Below, one piece after another: positions 18,172 to 26,810 of a stretch of DNA of 64,000 nt. The notes beneath the pieces were generated by a model. That model saw nothing but the letters and a program-made list of their open reading frames with translations. It did not search any database and was not told the origin of the DNA. The translations under genes and the position numbers were made by a program. This DNA comes from Streptomyces sp. NBC_01288 (lineage in GTDB: Bacteria; Actinomycetota; Actinomycetes; Streptomycetales; Streptomycetaceae). Position 1 is the stretch's first letter, and the number at the start of each line of letters is the position of its first letter. The DNA lies in the NCBI RefSeq assembly GCF_035982055.1, contig NZ_CP108427.1, positions 10,477,001 to 10,541,000 on the forward strand, written 5' to 3'.

Positions 18172-18835
18172 TCGTTGTCTTGCGCGGGATGCGTGCGGGG
18201 GAGTGGCGAGGAGGCGCTGTCAGGGCTGGTCGAGCTGTGCCGCGGCGTCTTCCGGGTCGCGACGGTCCTCGACACGATCGTCCATACGTGGCGCGACCGA
18301 GTTGCCGCACCGGCCAGTCCCACCACGCCACGGCGAGGAGGCGGGCGATGTCGGCCGCGTCGTAGCGGGTGCGGGTGAGCCGGGCGGGGTTGCCGACGAC
18401 GATGCCGTGGTCGGGGAGGCCGGCGGCAACCACGGCGCCCGCGGCGATGATCGCGCCGTGACCGATGCGCACACCGGGCATGACCGTGACGCCGTGGCCG
18501 AACCGCACATCGTTGCCGACGACTGTGTCGCCTCGGCCGGACAGGTCGGTGATCAGGGCGAAGTGCTCCGTCCAGGAGCCGCCCATGGTGGGGAAGGTGG
18601 AAGGGCCGTCCATGCGGTGGTTGGCGCCGTTCATGAGGAACCGGGTGCCCGTCCCCAGCGCGCAGTTCTTGCCGATGACGAGGCGCTGGGGGCCGTAGTG
18701 GTAGAGAACGTCGCGCGTCTCGAACGCGGTCGGGTCGTGCGGATCGTCGTAGGAGGAGAAGCCACCGATCACGATCAGCGGCGACTTCGCCGACTCCCGT
18801 GCGCTGTGTCTGAGCGACCTTCTCAGGGTGGTGAC
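18168..18835 (-). pseudogene. Vat-like streptogramin/xenobiotic acetyltransferase, frameshifted
   Basis: A left-handed beta-helix acetyltransferase: FETRDVLYHYGPQRLVIGKN, LGTGTRFLMNGANHRMDGPS, VGNDVRFGHGVTVMPGVRIG and GIVVGNPARLTRTRYDAADI are all diagnostic of the virginiamycin A acetyltransferase group. Near 18305, after WWDWP, the C-terminal helix moves to another frame (WTIVSRTVATRKTP...). The N-terminus lacks the usual family segment, with GTG at 18835 a possible start. The hexapeptide core is intact but the gene is probably broken. Confidence 0.7.
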
Positions 18836-19224
18836 TCCCAGCAAGGCGATCGCGGCGGTGGAACACGGTAGGACGTTCGGCGTCGGAACGGCTGTGGCCA
18901 CCTTTCCCTGAGAAGAGTGGCTGGCCGCCGTTGAACGGAGGCCGCCCACCAGCGCCCGTGTCCTGCGTGCCGCGACGTCCCCTCTCGCAGCGGGCTTCAA
19001 CAACCCTCGTGGGGATGGCCGGTGGAGTGATCGGAGCACCGCGAGCTGCGGCGCGGTCCGCGTGGTAGCGCCGGATGCCCGCTGGCTCTGGAGGTTGTCG
19101 GGAGCGGTGTAGTCGATTCGCCCCCGGTTGGTGTGGCGTGCGTTGCGAGCTGAGTGTTGTCTGGTGGATGGAACACCGCGATGTACTGACGGTACGGCTG
19201 ACGAGTTTCCTTGAGGAGCACACC
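18836..19224. other. Intergenic, no gene seen
   Basis: No protein-like frame was found. Just before the SDR start the sequence GTACTGACGGTAC (about 19183-19195) may serve as an operator, but the symmetry is weak. Confidence 0.4.
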
Positions 19225-20049
19225 ATGACGCAGAAGATCTGGTTCATCACCGGTGCCTCACGCGGCTTCGGCAGGGAGTGGGCCACCGCCGCCCTCGAAC
19301 GCGGCGATTCGGTTGCCGCGACCGCGCGTGACCTTTCCACCCTGGAGGACCTTCGCGCGGGGCACGGAGAACGGCTGCTGCCCCTGCGCCTCGACGTGAC
19401 GGACCGTGACGCCGACTTCGCCGCCGTACGGAAGGCGCACGAGCGGTTCGGGCGCCTCGATGTGGTCGTCAACAATGCTGGTTACGGCCACTTCGGCATG
19501 GTCGAGGAACTCACCGAGTCCGAAGCGCGTGCGCAACTGGAGACCAACCTGTTCGGTGCCCTGTGGATCACACAGGCGGCGCTGCCGTTCCTGCGGGAGC
19601 AGGGCAGCGGCCACATCCTCCAGGTCTCGTCCATCGGAGGCGTCAGCGCCTTCCCGCTGGTCGGGATCTACCACGCGTCGAAGTGGGCGCTCGAAGGCAT
19701 GAGTCAGGCGTTGGCCCAGGAAGTGGCGCCGTTCGGCATCAAGGTCACACTGATCGAGCCCGGTGGGTTCGCCACCGACTGGGCGGGCTCCTCGTCGAGC
19801 ACCTCCGAGCCGTTGCCCGCGTACGCCGACTTCCACAAGGAAGTGCAGGAGCAGCGCCGCAAGCGCGTCGGCACGCCGGGCGATCCGACCGCGTCCGCCG
19901 CTGCCGTGCTGGAGATCGTCGACGCCGACGAGCCGCCGCTGCGCTGCTTCTTCGGCTCGGGGCCGCTGAGCATCGCCAAGGCCGACTATGAGCAGCGTCT
20001 CGCGGTGTGGGAGAAGTGGCAGCCCGTGGCAGAACTGGCGCAGGGCTGA
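19225..20049 (+). CDS. SDR family NAD(P)-dependent oxidoreductase
   Basis: A 274-residue classical short-chain dehydrogenase. TGASRGFG is the cofactor loop, NNAG follows at beta-4, and the catalytic pair is in YHASK with an upstream Ser (VSSIGG). The ATG at 19225 has GAGGAG eight bases upstream. The extended C-terminus (ADYEQRLAVWEKWQPVAELA) is typical of the broad ketoreductase-like group. Cytosolic; substrate unknown. Confidence 0.88.
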   Translation: MTQKIWFITGASRGFGREWATAALERGDSVAATARDLSTLEDLRAGHGERLLPLRLDVTDRDADFAAVRKAHERFGRLDVVVNNAGYGHFGMVEELTESEARAQLETNLFGALWITQAALPFLREQGSGHILQVSSIGGVSAFPLVGIYHASKWALEGMSQALAQEVAPFGIKVTLIEPGGFATDWAGSSSSTSEPLPAYADFHKEVQEQRRKRVGTPGDPTASAAAVLEIVDADEPPLRCFFGSGPLSIAKADYEQRLAVWEKWQPVAELAQG

Positions 20050-20414
20050 GCCGGGCAGGCAGACCCGACGAACGGAAGGGACGACCGTGCGCGTAGGCGA
20101 GTGCGCGCGCGATGAAGGGGTCGACTGGAGTGAATCCGGCCGGCCCCCCTTTCCGGATTGCACTGTGTGATCAGGAGTGGTGCCTGTGGTCGCGGCCGTA
20201 CACCCGCTCCGTGACAGGTCGGCGACCTCGCGGTGATACGGATCGACGGCCTCTGACCTACGCGGACGACCCTTCCCGCGTCGTTCAAGGGCGTGCCGTG
20301 TCAGGCGCTGAGGTCAGCCACTGTGCGTACTTCCCGATCTGATCCGACGCACCGGAAATGTCGGCCGGTGTCACCGACCCGAGGGGTGGCAGAGTCCGGC
20401 CTGCGTTCCGGGGG
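20050..20414. other. Intergenic, about 365 bp, nothing recognised
   Basis: No convincing coding sequence on either strand. The region separates the SDR gene from the convergent Gfo/Idh/MocA gene and may hold their terminators, though no strong hairpin stands out. Confidence 0.4.
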
Positions 20415-21518
20415 TCAACTGCCCGCCCACGGCTGCACCGTGGTCGTCACGGGCGTCCCGGTGCGGGCCGATTCCTCGCAGGCCAGCGCCAGCAGGTGAT
20501 CCTGGCAGCCGTCGGCCAGCGGGTACGGTTCCGGGCCGGCGTCCCGTACCCACGCGCCCGTCCGGCACAGCAGATCCACGACGGCGAGGTCGTCCTCGGA
20601 CAGGCTCGCGCCCGCGTACGCGTTGCGCCACACCACGTCGCCGTCGAAGGAGATGTGGTGGACCTCGGACCCCTCCAGGTTGAGGTCGGTGCCGGTACGG
20701 CGGCGCGTCAGCGCGGACTCCACCGGAGTGCGCGGGTCGGCCATCCGCACCACCGTGTCGTCGACGATCTCGCCGAGCGAGCCCCGCACCACGATCCGGC
20801 GGGCCCGCAGCGGGTTCCACCACTGGTTGTCCGTGAAGTCGTAGAGCGCCGTACGGGCCGCGCCGAAGTCGAGCAGGGCGAGGGTGGTGACGGCGTCCTT
20901 CGGAGTCAGGTCGTCCGTCCATCCGGTCGGCGTCAGCGGGTCGGCCAGAGGGGCGGTGAAGGCCCGCGCGGTGACGGTCGCGGGTCCGAAACCGACGCCC
21001 AGCGTGTGCCGGATCAGCGACATCGCGTGGTACATGTGCGTCGAGGACATCTGTACGGAGCTGACCTCGCCGATCACTCCTCGCCGTACGAGGGCGAGCC
21101 GGGCGGCGTGGCCCGGCATGAGGGTGTACTGCTCCGCGACCTGGACGAGGGCGCCGCCCCCCGGTCGCTCCGCGGCGCCCACGGCGTCCCACAGCCGCCC
21201 GAGTCCCCGCATGTCGGGTGCGGGCGGAGTCTCGGCGAGCACCGGTGTCCCGCGCTCGACGAGGTCCTGCACGACTTGCGGCGTGACCTCCCACGGCACC
21301 GAGGGGATCACGAACTCCGGTGCGGCGGCGCACAGTTCGTCGACCGTACGGAAGGCCGGCACGCCCCATTCCGCCGCCACGCGGGCGGCGCGGTCGGCGG
21401 AGCGGGTCACCACGCCGGCGACCGTGAGTCGTTCGGGCAGTGCCCGTGCCAGCCGTACGAAGAACTCGGCCCGCCAGCCGCTTCCCACGATGCCGAACCG
21501 TATGGGTGCTGCGCTCAC
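20415..21518 (-). CDS. Gfo/Idh/MocA family oxidoreductase
   Basis: A 367-residue NAD(P)-dependent sugar or inositol-type dehydrogenase. The N-terminal Rossmann motif is IRFGIVGSGWRAEFFVRLA. The conserved cofactor/active-site region normally EKP is altered to LAETPPAPDMRGL, so the usual catalytic Lys appears to be replaced. The GTG at 21518 follows GGGAGGAG at ideal spacing, and the upstream ATG at 21536 lies before that site. Its neighbours are carbohydrate-use genes, fitting a role in sugar conversion. Confidence 0.8.
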   Translation of the reverse strand: MSAAPIRFGIVGSGWRAEFFVRLARALPERLTVAGVVTRSADRAARVAAEWGVPAFRTVDELCAAAPEFVIPSVPWEVTPQVVQDLVERGTPVLAETPPAPDMRGLGRLWDAVGAAERPGGGALVQVAEQYTLMPGHAARLALVRRGVIGEVSSVQMSSTHMYHAMSLIRHTLGVGFGPATVTARAFTAPLADPLTPTGWTDDLTPKDAVTTLALLDFGAARTALYDFTDNQWWNPLRARRIVVRGSLGEIVDDTVVRMADPRTPVESALTRRRTGTDLNLEGSEVHHISFDGDVVWRNAYAGASLSEDDLAVVDLLCRTGAWVRDAGPEPYPLADGCQDHLLALACEESARTGTPVTTTVQPWAGS

Positions 21519-21623
21519 TGCCCACTCCTCCCGCATCCGGGCGGCGAGTCTAGGTCATGTCGCGATGGCCGCAGCGGGCGGCGTGCCTCAGTCAGATGCG
21601 GCACTGCCCGCATCGTTCCCAGC

Positions 21624-22007
21624 ATGCTCCGTCTGCTCGCCGGGTTCGCCGTGGCCGGTGCGCTCGGCGTGGCCCTTGGGGTGGCGCTCGGACTCACCGA
21701 CGCCCTGCGCCGCGGAACCGAGCCCGTCCTGGAGTGCGTCCGGGCCGTCCCGCCCACCGTGCTCGTGCCGGTGATCGCCATCGTCGCCGGCATCGGAGAC
21801 GGCGCGAAGATCCTGGTCATCGTCTCCGGCCGCGTATGGCCGGTGCTGCTCAACACTGTCGAGGGCGTGCGCGCCGCCGACGAGGTCATGACCGACACCT
21901 ACGGCATCACCGACACCTACGGCATCACCGACACCTACGGCATCACCGACACCTACGGCATCACCGGCGCCGCCCGGCTCCGGCACATGGTCCTCATCCG
22001 ACCGTGA
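21624..22007 (+). pseudogene. ABC transporter permease fragment (SsuC/TauC-like)
   Basis: Reads LRLLAGFAVAGALGVALGVA, EPVLECVRAVPPTVLVPVIA, and KILVIVSGRVWPVLLNTVEGVRAAD, the central part of a binding-protein-dependent permease. After a repeated TDTYGI block it gives GITGAARLRHMVLIRP and stops, so the EAA loop is interrupted and the last helices are lost. The N-terminal helices are also missing. Confidence 0.65.
21891..21962 (+). repeat. Four perfect 18-bp direct repeats
   Basis: ACCGACACCTACGGCATC occurs four times head-to-tail (21891, 21909, 21927, 21945), in frame, adding TDTYGI units inside the permease fragment where a single D-T-x-x-x-I-T-G segment is normal. Confidence 0.95.
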
Positions 22008-22166
22008 GTCGAACTGCCGTGCCCCGGTGGGCGGTTCAGGCGGTGTGCGGAGGCGGCGGCCACGCGACGAACCCGATGCCGCGCCCCCGGTCACGCCGAG
22101 CCCTTTGTGTGTGTGGGAGAGAGCGGTTGACGGGGCTCGAAGCCGACGATGGACTCCGCCCCGCCT

Positions 22167-23207
22167 CTAGGCCGACTCGCGTACGACCAGTTCGGGGTCG
22201 AAGACGACCGACGCCGGCTCGGTGCGTACGCCGTGGATGTGTTCGTCCAGCAGGCGGGCCATCTCCGCCGCCATTTCCTCGACCGGCTGGCGGATCGTGG
22301 TCAGCCGGGGGTGGCAGGTCACGGCGACGCTGGAGTCGTCGAAGCCGACCACCGCGATGTCCTCGGGCACCCGGAGTCCGCGCTCCTGTGCGGCCTGGCA
22401 GGCGCCCTGCGCCATGAGGTCGTTGGCGGCGAAGACGCCGTCCGTGCCGGGCCGGCGGTCCAGCAGGTCCGACATCGCCGCGAGACCGCTGTCCAGGGTG
22501 AACGCGCCCTCGGCGACCGGGACATGGGGGTGGCCGTGGCGAGCGAGCGTGTCACGGAACCCGGCCAGCCGTTCCTGGCTCGCCGCCACGTCCAGGGGGC
22601 CGCAGACCGTGGCGGGCCGGCGGCAGCCGCGCGCGAGGAGGTGCTCGGCGGCGAGGCGCCCGCCGTCCCGGTGCGCCAGATCCACGTAACTGAGCGGGAC
22701 CGGACGGGAGGGTCGGGCGAAGAGCACCGCGGGCAGGCGGGCGTCGGCGAGGAGGGCGGGCAGCGGGTCGTCGGAGTGGGTGGAGACCACCAGGGCGCCG
22801 TCGGCGCGGCCCTGGCGCAGATAGGTCAGCACCTCCTCCCGTGCCTGGGCCGACTCGGCGAACATCAGGACCGGGTGCATCGAGCGGGGGCGCAGGAAGC
22901 CGACGATCCCGCCGACGACCCGTCCGAAGAAGGGATCCGCGAACACCCGTGTGGCGAAGGTGTCCTGGCCGGCCTCCGTGATGTCCCCGGCGCCGGACAC
23001 CACCAGCGCCACGGTCTCGGCCCGCCGGGTCACCAGGGAGCGGGCGGCTCTGTTGGGCGCGTAACCCGTCCGCTCGATGGCCCGGCGGACCACTTCCTGT
23101 ATCTCCGGGTCCACGTTGCGGATGCCGTTGACGACCCGGGACACGGTCGCCCGGGAGACGCCGGCCTCTCGGGCGACGTCCTCCAGCGTCGGGGCCTGTC
23201 TGCTCAT
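22167..23207 (-). CDS. LacI family transcriptional regulator
   Basis: A 346-residue sugar-responsive repressor. Residues 6-60 form the LacI HTH and hinge (TLEDVAREAGVSRATVSRVV, PNRAARSLVTRR). The rest is a periplasmic-binding-protein-like effector domain (DGVFAANDLMAQGACQAAQE, DIAVVGFDDSSVAV). It lies just downstream of the DUF1996-glycosidase operon, and AGAGCGCTCT palindromes occur at its own promoter and before that operon, so it probably represses both until a glycan-derived sugar binds. Confidence 0.92.
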   Translation of the reverse strand: MSRQAPTLEDVAREAGVSRATVSRVVNGIRNVDPEIQEVVRRAIERTGYAPNRAARSLVTRRAETVALVVSGAGDITEAGQDTFATRVFADPFFGRVVGGIVGFLRPRSMHPVLMFAESAQAREEVLTYLRQGRADGALVVSTHSDDPLPALLADARLPAVLFARPSRPVPLSYVDLAHRDGGRLAAEHLLARGCRRPATVCGPLDVAASQERLAGFRDTLARHGHPHVPVAEGAFTLDSGLAAMSDLLDRRPGTDGVFAANDLMAQGACQAAQERGLRVPEDIAVVGFDDSSVAVTCHPRLTTIRQPVEEMAAEMARLLDEHIHGVRTEPASVVFDPELVVRESA

Positions 23208-23242
23208 GCGGGCACCCTAACGGACGTGCCGTGCAGGGCAAT

Positions 23243-23252
23243 AGAGCGCTCT
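23243..23252. promoter_or_regulatory. LacI-type operator half-match AGAGCGCTCT
   Basis: AGAGCGCTCT is a 10-bp palindrome 36 bp upstream of the LacI start. It equals the core of the perfect 16-bp palindrome at 26285-26300, suggesting autoregulation by the same repressor. Confidence 0.6.
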
Positions 23253-23281
23253 CCCGGAGCGGTCGGTGCGCTCCGGGAGAG
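23249..23281. terminator. 12-bp stem terminator after the glycosidase
   Basis: CTCTCCCGGAGC (23249-23260) and GCTCCGGGAGAG (23270-23281) form a perfect stem with a 9-base loop, 10 bp downstream of the minus-strand glycosidase stop. It overlaps the LacI-type operator by four bases. Confidence 0.75.
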
Positions 23282-23290
23282 GCCAGTCCG

Positions 23291-25057
23291 TCAGGCGTAG
23301 ACGCCGAACTCGTACAGCGAATACCCCCAACCCGTGCCCCGCGCCGTGCCGTTGACGCGGACGTAGCGGCCGGTCCCGGTGACGTCGAAGTCGTCGATCC
23401 CTCCGTTGCCGTCGGAAACGGTGCGCACCGTCTGCCAGTTCTGGCCGTCGTCGGAGGTCTGGATCGTGTAGGCCTTGGCGTACGAGGCCTCCCAGGACAA
23501 CTGGACGTGCCGGAACGTGGTGCGGGTGCCGAGATCGACCTGGAGCCACTGGGGGTCGCTCCAGTCGCTCGCCCACCGCGTGGTCTGGTTCCCGTCCACC
23601 GCGTTGGCCGCGGGGCAGGGGCAGTCGCCGTAACTCGCCTGGTAGGACGAGGCGGTGGCGGGTTTGCCACGTGCCACGTCGGTGCCGGACGGCATCGGTG
23701 GGACGACCCGGATCGAGCGGGTCTCGACGCCGACGTTGCCCCGGCCGTCCGTCGCCTTGACGTACACCTTCCAGACGCCCGGACGGTCCGGTGCGGTGAC
23801 CTTGAGTCGGCCGCCGCCCAGGTTGGTGGAGGGCAGCGAGGCCAGGTTCTTGCTCTGGTCGATGTAGTTGCTGTTGTCGAGGACCTCGTACGAGATCGCG
23901 TCACCGTCGGGATCGGTGGCCCGTACGGACAGCACGAGGTCGCGTCCGGCCTGCACCTGGCCCGCGCCGCCCTCGACGGTGAGGTCGGAGATGACCGGCG
24001 GGGTGTTGTCGTGGCTGGTGTCGCCGCCGTAGGCCCGCTTCACCGCGTAGTACGACAGCCGTTTCTGGCCGGCGGGCAGCAGGTTGAACCAGATGCCGCC
24101 GAAGTCGTACTCGGTGCCGTAGTGGAACATCGTGGCGCCGAGCGCGACCCCCTTGTGCCCGGTGACGCAGTTCCAGGCGCGGGTGTATCCGTCCGCCTTG
24201 GCCTGGTCGGAGGGCTCCAGCGGAACGCCGTTGGCGTCGTTCGGGACCTCCCACTCGCCGGCCGGACCGGTCTCGGTGACGATGTAGGGCTTGGTGTAAC
24301 CCCCTTGCTGCCAGGCGGACTTGATGTCGCAGACCGCGTTGTAGGAGTTGACGGCGTACAGGTCGAGGTCCGGCGCGTTCTTCTTGAAGTAGGGCCAGGC
24401 GCCGACCCACGCGTCGGTGGACGTGACCGGGTGGTTGGGGTCGACGGCGTGGATCTTCTTGGTGATGTCGTTGACGAGGGTGGTGTAGGCGTCGCGTTGT
24501 CGCTCCAACTCGTCGCCGCTGTAGCAGTTCTGGAGTCCGAGGACCGACTCGTTGCCGACGTCCCACATGAGAACGCCGGGGTTGTCCTTGTAGGTCTGGA
24601 CCCACTGGGGGAACTCGGTGAGGACCTGGTTCTTGTAGGCGGTGTCGGTGAGGTAGTTGACGCAGCCGCCGCTGCCGGGTCCGCCGCCGGGCTGGAGCCA
24701 GAAGCCGGCGACGACCTTGATGCCGTGGGCGGCCGCCGAGTCGAACAGCGGCTTGCTGGAGGCGTCGGTGCCCCAGGTGCGGATCGTGTTGACGCCCATG
24801 GACTGGAGGTCCGGCATGTACTTCTCGGCGTCCGCGACGCTTGGGCCCCAGGTCAGTCCCTTGACCTGGTACGGCTGCCCGTTGACCGTCAGCTGCCAGG
24901 CGCCCTGGCTGCCGGTGACCTTGACGACGCTGCCCGCGGCGTGGGCCTGGACGGCGGGCAGCGCGGCGAGGAGTCCGGCCGTCAGCACACCGGCGGTGAG
25001 GGGTGCCGCGATGCGGCGTGTGCGGGTTCGTGTACGGGTGCGGGTGCGTGGGGGCAT
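23291..25057 (-). CDS. Secreted TIM-barrel glycoside hydrolase with CBM32
   Basis: A 588-residue secreted enzyme. An Arg-rich N-terminus plus hydrophobic segment ending AVQAHA is a signal peptide. Residues about 45-350 are a GH2C/GH5-like barrel: VKGLTWGPSVADAEKYMPDL, VLMWDVGNESVLG (acid/base Glu after Asn) and YIVTETGPAGEWE (nucleophile Glu). An Ig-like linker domain (TPPVISDLTVEGG) and a C-terminal F5/8-type CBM32 (ANAVDGNQTTRWASDWSDPQ) follow. The ATG at 25057 has AAGGAG, which overlaps the end of the DUF1996 gene, so the two are coupled. Probable target: a beta-linked polysaccharide. Confidence 0.85.
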   Translation of the reverse strand: MPPRTRTRTRTRTRRIAAPLTAGVLTAGLLAALPAVQAHAAGSVVKVTGSQGAWQLTVNGQPYQVKGLTWGPSVADAEKYMPDLQSMGVNTIRTWGTDASSKPLFDSAAAHGIKVVAGFWLQPGGGPGSGGCVNYLTDTAYKNQVLTEFPQWVQTYKDNPGVLMWDVGNESVLGLQNCYSGDELERQRDAYTTLVNDITKKIHAVDPNHPVTSTDAWVGAWPYFKKNAPDLDLYAVNSYNAVCDIKSAWQQGGYTKPYIVTETGPAGEWEVPNDANGVPLEPSDQAKADGYTRAWNCVTGHKGVALGATMFHYGTEYDFGGIWFNLLPAGQKRLSYYAVKRAYGGDTSHDNTPPVISDLTVEGGAGQVQAGRDLVLSVRATDPDGDAISYEVLDNSNYIDQSKNLASLPSTNLGGGRLKVTAPDRPGVWKVYVKATDGRGNVGVETRSIRVVPPMPSGTDVARGKPATASSYQASYGDCPCPAANAVDGNQTTRWASDWSDPQWLQVDLGTRTTFRHVQLSWEASYAKAYTIQTSDDGQNWQTVRTVSDGNGGIDDFDVTGTGRYVRVNGTARGTGWGYSLYEFGVYA

Positions 25058-25068
25058 GCGCGGGCTCC

Positions 25069-26163
25069 TTACGGCAGTCGGTAGTTCTCGTCGAGCGCGG
25101 CGCCCGCCTCCGGGTGGGTCTGGTCGTAGCCGCGCGCGTCGCACTGCAGCCCGCCGACGACGCAGTGGTCGACCAGCGCCTTGAGCGTGCGGTCGTCCCA
25201 GGCGTTGAAGAAGTCGTAGTGGAAGCTGTGGCCCGTTCCGCTGGCGAGCCGGACCTGCGACATGTCGCCGTTGACGGGGAAGGCCATCTTGAACTCGATC
25301 ATCGGCAGCGCCACCGGGTGGTCGGCCGGGCACATGTTGTCGTTCGTGCCGGGCTTGACGACGGGGTAGGCCATGTGACTCTTGTGGTCGGGGGTGTCGA
25401 GGTACTTGCCGTCCCAGCAACTGGGCGCCTGGAAACGGATGTTGAGCTGGACGTCCGCGCGGTTCGGGCAGGTCGAGGGGAACTCGGTGTTGAAGAAGCT
25501 GTCACCGCACTCCCAGCCCTCGACGAAGCCGGGGTGGTGCCGGAAGTCGTCGGCGCTCTGTGTGGGGCTGCCGACGACGAAGCGCAGGCCCTTGGGGAAC
25601 GGACGGACGCTCGTGTAGTCGGTGACCCCGGCCTTGTAGTAGATGACCTGCGGGCCGACGGGAAGGATCTGCTGGTTGCCGTTGTAGAGCGTGGGCATCC
25701 AGTAGCCGGACAGGTCGCCGGGGACCTTGCAGGTGGTGGTGCCGGCCGACAGCGAGGCGGTGGTGCTGTTGGCGTCGGTCGTCGTGTTGCCCATGAAGGT
25801 GTGGTCGTGGGACTTGCCCGGCTGCTGCGGATAGACGATGGGGTCGTCCGGCCGGGTGTGCGTGACCGAACAGTTGGCCTGGAACTCGTGGAAGTAGGCG
25901 TGCGGCGGATTCTGCGTGGACGGCGTCACGCCGGTGACCGGCGGGTTCGCGAGGATGTAGCCGTCGCCGTCCGGGTCCTCCGGGGAGTTGGCCGTGGACG
26001 CGGCCATCGAGTGACCGGAGTGGGTGGCAGCGAATGACCGCGCGGCTGCGGTGTGCGGTGCGGGTGCCCCGGCGCTGATGGCGACGCCGCCGAGGCCGAG
26101 CGAGGTCAGCAGGAGCGCGCCGGTGATCAGCGTGGCTGACAGGCCTTTCGATCTCCTGGACAT
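25069..26163 (-). CDS. Secreted DUF1996 domain protein
   Basis: A 364-residue exported protein with signal peptide (residues about 1-40) and a DUF1996 domain: HAYFHEFQANCSVTHTRPDD, PGKSHDHTFMGNT and SGYWMPTLYNG. Many conserved His and Cys residues suggest a metal-bound or disulfide-linked fold. AGGAGGAGG precedes the ATG. It is the first gene of a two-gene operon with the glycosidase, under a LacI-type palindrome at 26285. Such proteins often accompany fungal and actinomycete polysaccharide degradation genes; the activity is unknown. Confidence 0.85.
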   Translation of the reverse strand: MSRRSKGLSATLITGALLLTSLGLGGVAISAGAPAPHTAAARSFAATHSGHSMAASTANSPEDPDGDGYILANPPVTGVTPSTQNPPHAYFHEFQANCSVTHTRPDDPIVYPQQPGKSHDHTFMGNTTTDANSTTASLSAGTTTCKVPGDLSGYWMPTLYNGNQQILPVGPQVIYYKAGVTDYTSVRPFPKGLRFVVGSPTQSADDFRHHPGFVEGWECGDSFFNTEFPSTCPNRADVQLNIRFQAPSCWDGKYLDTPDHKSHMAYPVVKPGTNDNMCPADHPVALPMIEFKMAFPVNGDMSQVRLASGTGHSFHYDFFNAWDDRTLKALVDHCVVGGLQCDARGYDQTHPEAGAALDENYRLP

Positions 26164-26284
26164 GGAGACCTCCTCCTGAACGGTGGGGGTGTCAGAGGTG
26201 GTTGCCCGGTGCCCTCATGACGTGATGCCGGACGAGACGACATGACGTCGGACGTGCCCGTGCGAGGGGAGGCCGGGAGACGAT

Positions 26285-26300
26285 GGGAGAGCGCTCTCCC
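26285..26300. promoter_or_regulatory. Perfect LacI-type operator GGGAGAGCGCTCTCCC
   Basis: A 16-bp perfect palindrome, centred on the CG step typical of LacI-family sites, 122 bp upstream of the DUF1996 start. Its core recurs at 23243. The likely repressor is the LacI protein at 22167-23207. Confidence 0.75.
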
Positions 26301-26407
26301 GCCGAGGAGTGTTGAGGCCATGTCATCAAGGTGTCAAGGGATCCGGCAGAAGTGGACCCGGACGGATTTCAACTCCCGTAGCCCCACCGCAAGTTGGGAC
26401 TCACGGG

Positions 26408-26702
26408 TTAAGTGAAGCCGTGAACTAAGCCCCACGGCTGCGGTATTGGTCGATCCCCCCGCCTGGCGTGGGTTCGTGCGTGTTCCCGGTGGCCGCGCCG
26501 ACCGTATCCGTGAGGTCCGGAAGTCGTCTTCAAGGCTTGACGGGATCCCTGTGGTGTCCGGCCGTCCGGCGTGCAGCCGTCCAGGTCGCGCCGTTCGTGG
26601 CGGTGTGCCGACTCGACCCAGGTGAAAGGAAGTTAAAGAAACTCGCGTCACGACTCTTGCCACCCCAATGGTTCATTACTTAAATCAAACCGTGAACTAA
26701 GC
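26408..26702 (+). promoter_or_regulatory. Two 23-nt direct repeats before the GH55-like gene
   Basis: Two near-identical 23-mers (26408-26430 and 26680-26702; 20 of 23 positions equal) share the block CCGTGAACTAAGC and begin TTAA. They are 272 bp apart in a comparatively AT-rich intergenic region upstream of the GH55-like gene. GTTCA at 26671 and TGAAC at 26693 also form an inverted pair. They look like binding sites for a regulator different from the LacI protein. PhoP-type control is a possibility given GTTCA-like units, but is unproven. Confidence 0.5.
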
Positions 26703-26810
26703 ATGGCGCAAGGCCAGTTCGCGCACATCGAACGCTGGGCAGAGGCTGCCCCCGCGTTCCGGTTCCGTGTGTCCGCTTCGCTCGTCACCCCACCCGCATG
26801 GAGTCACGGC

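Noticed and set aside
23231..25084. A 617-codon open frame antisense to the TIM-barrel glycosidase
   Set aside because: Repetitive Val/Gly/Asp composition and no start signal; the minus strand has signal peptide, barrel and CBM32.
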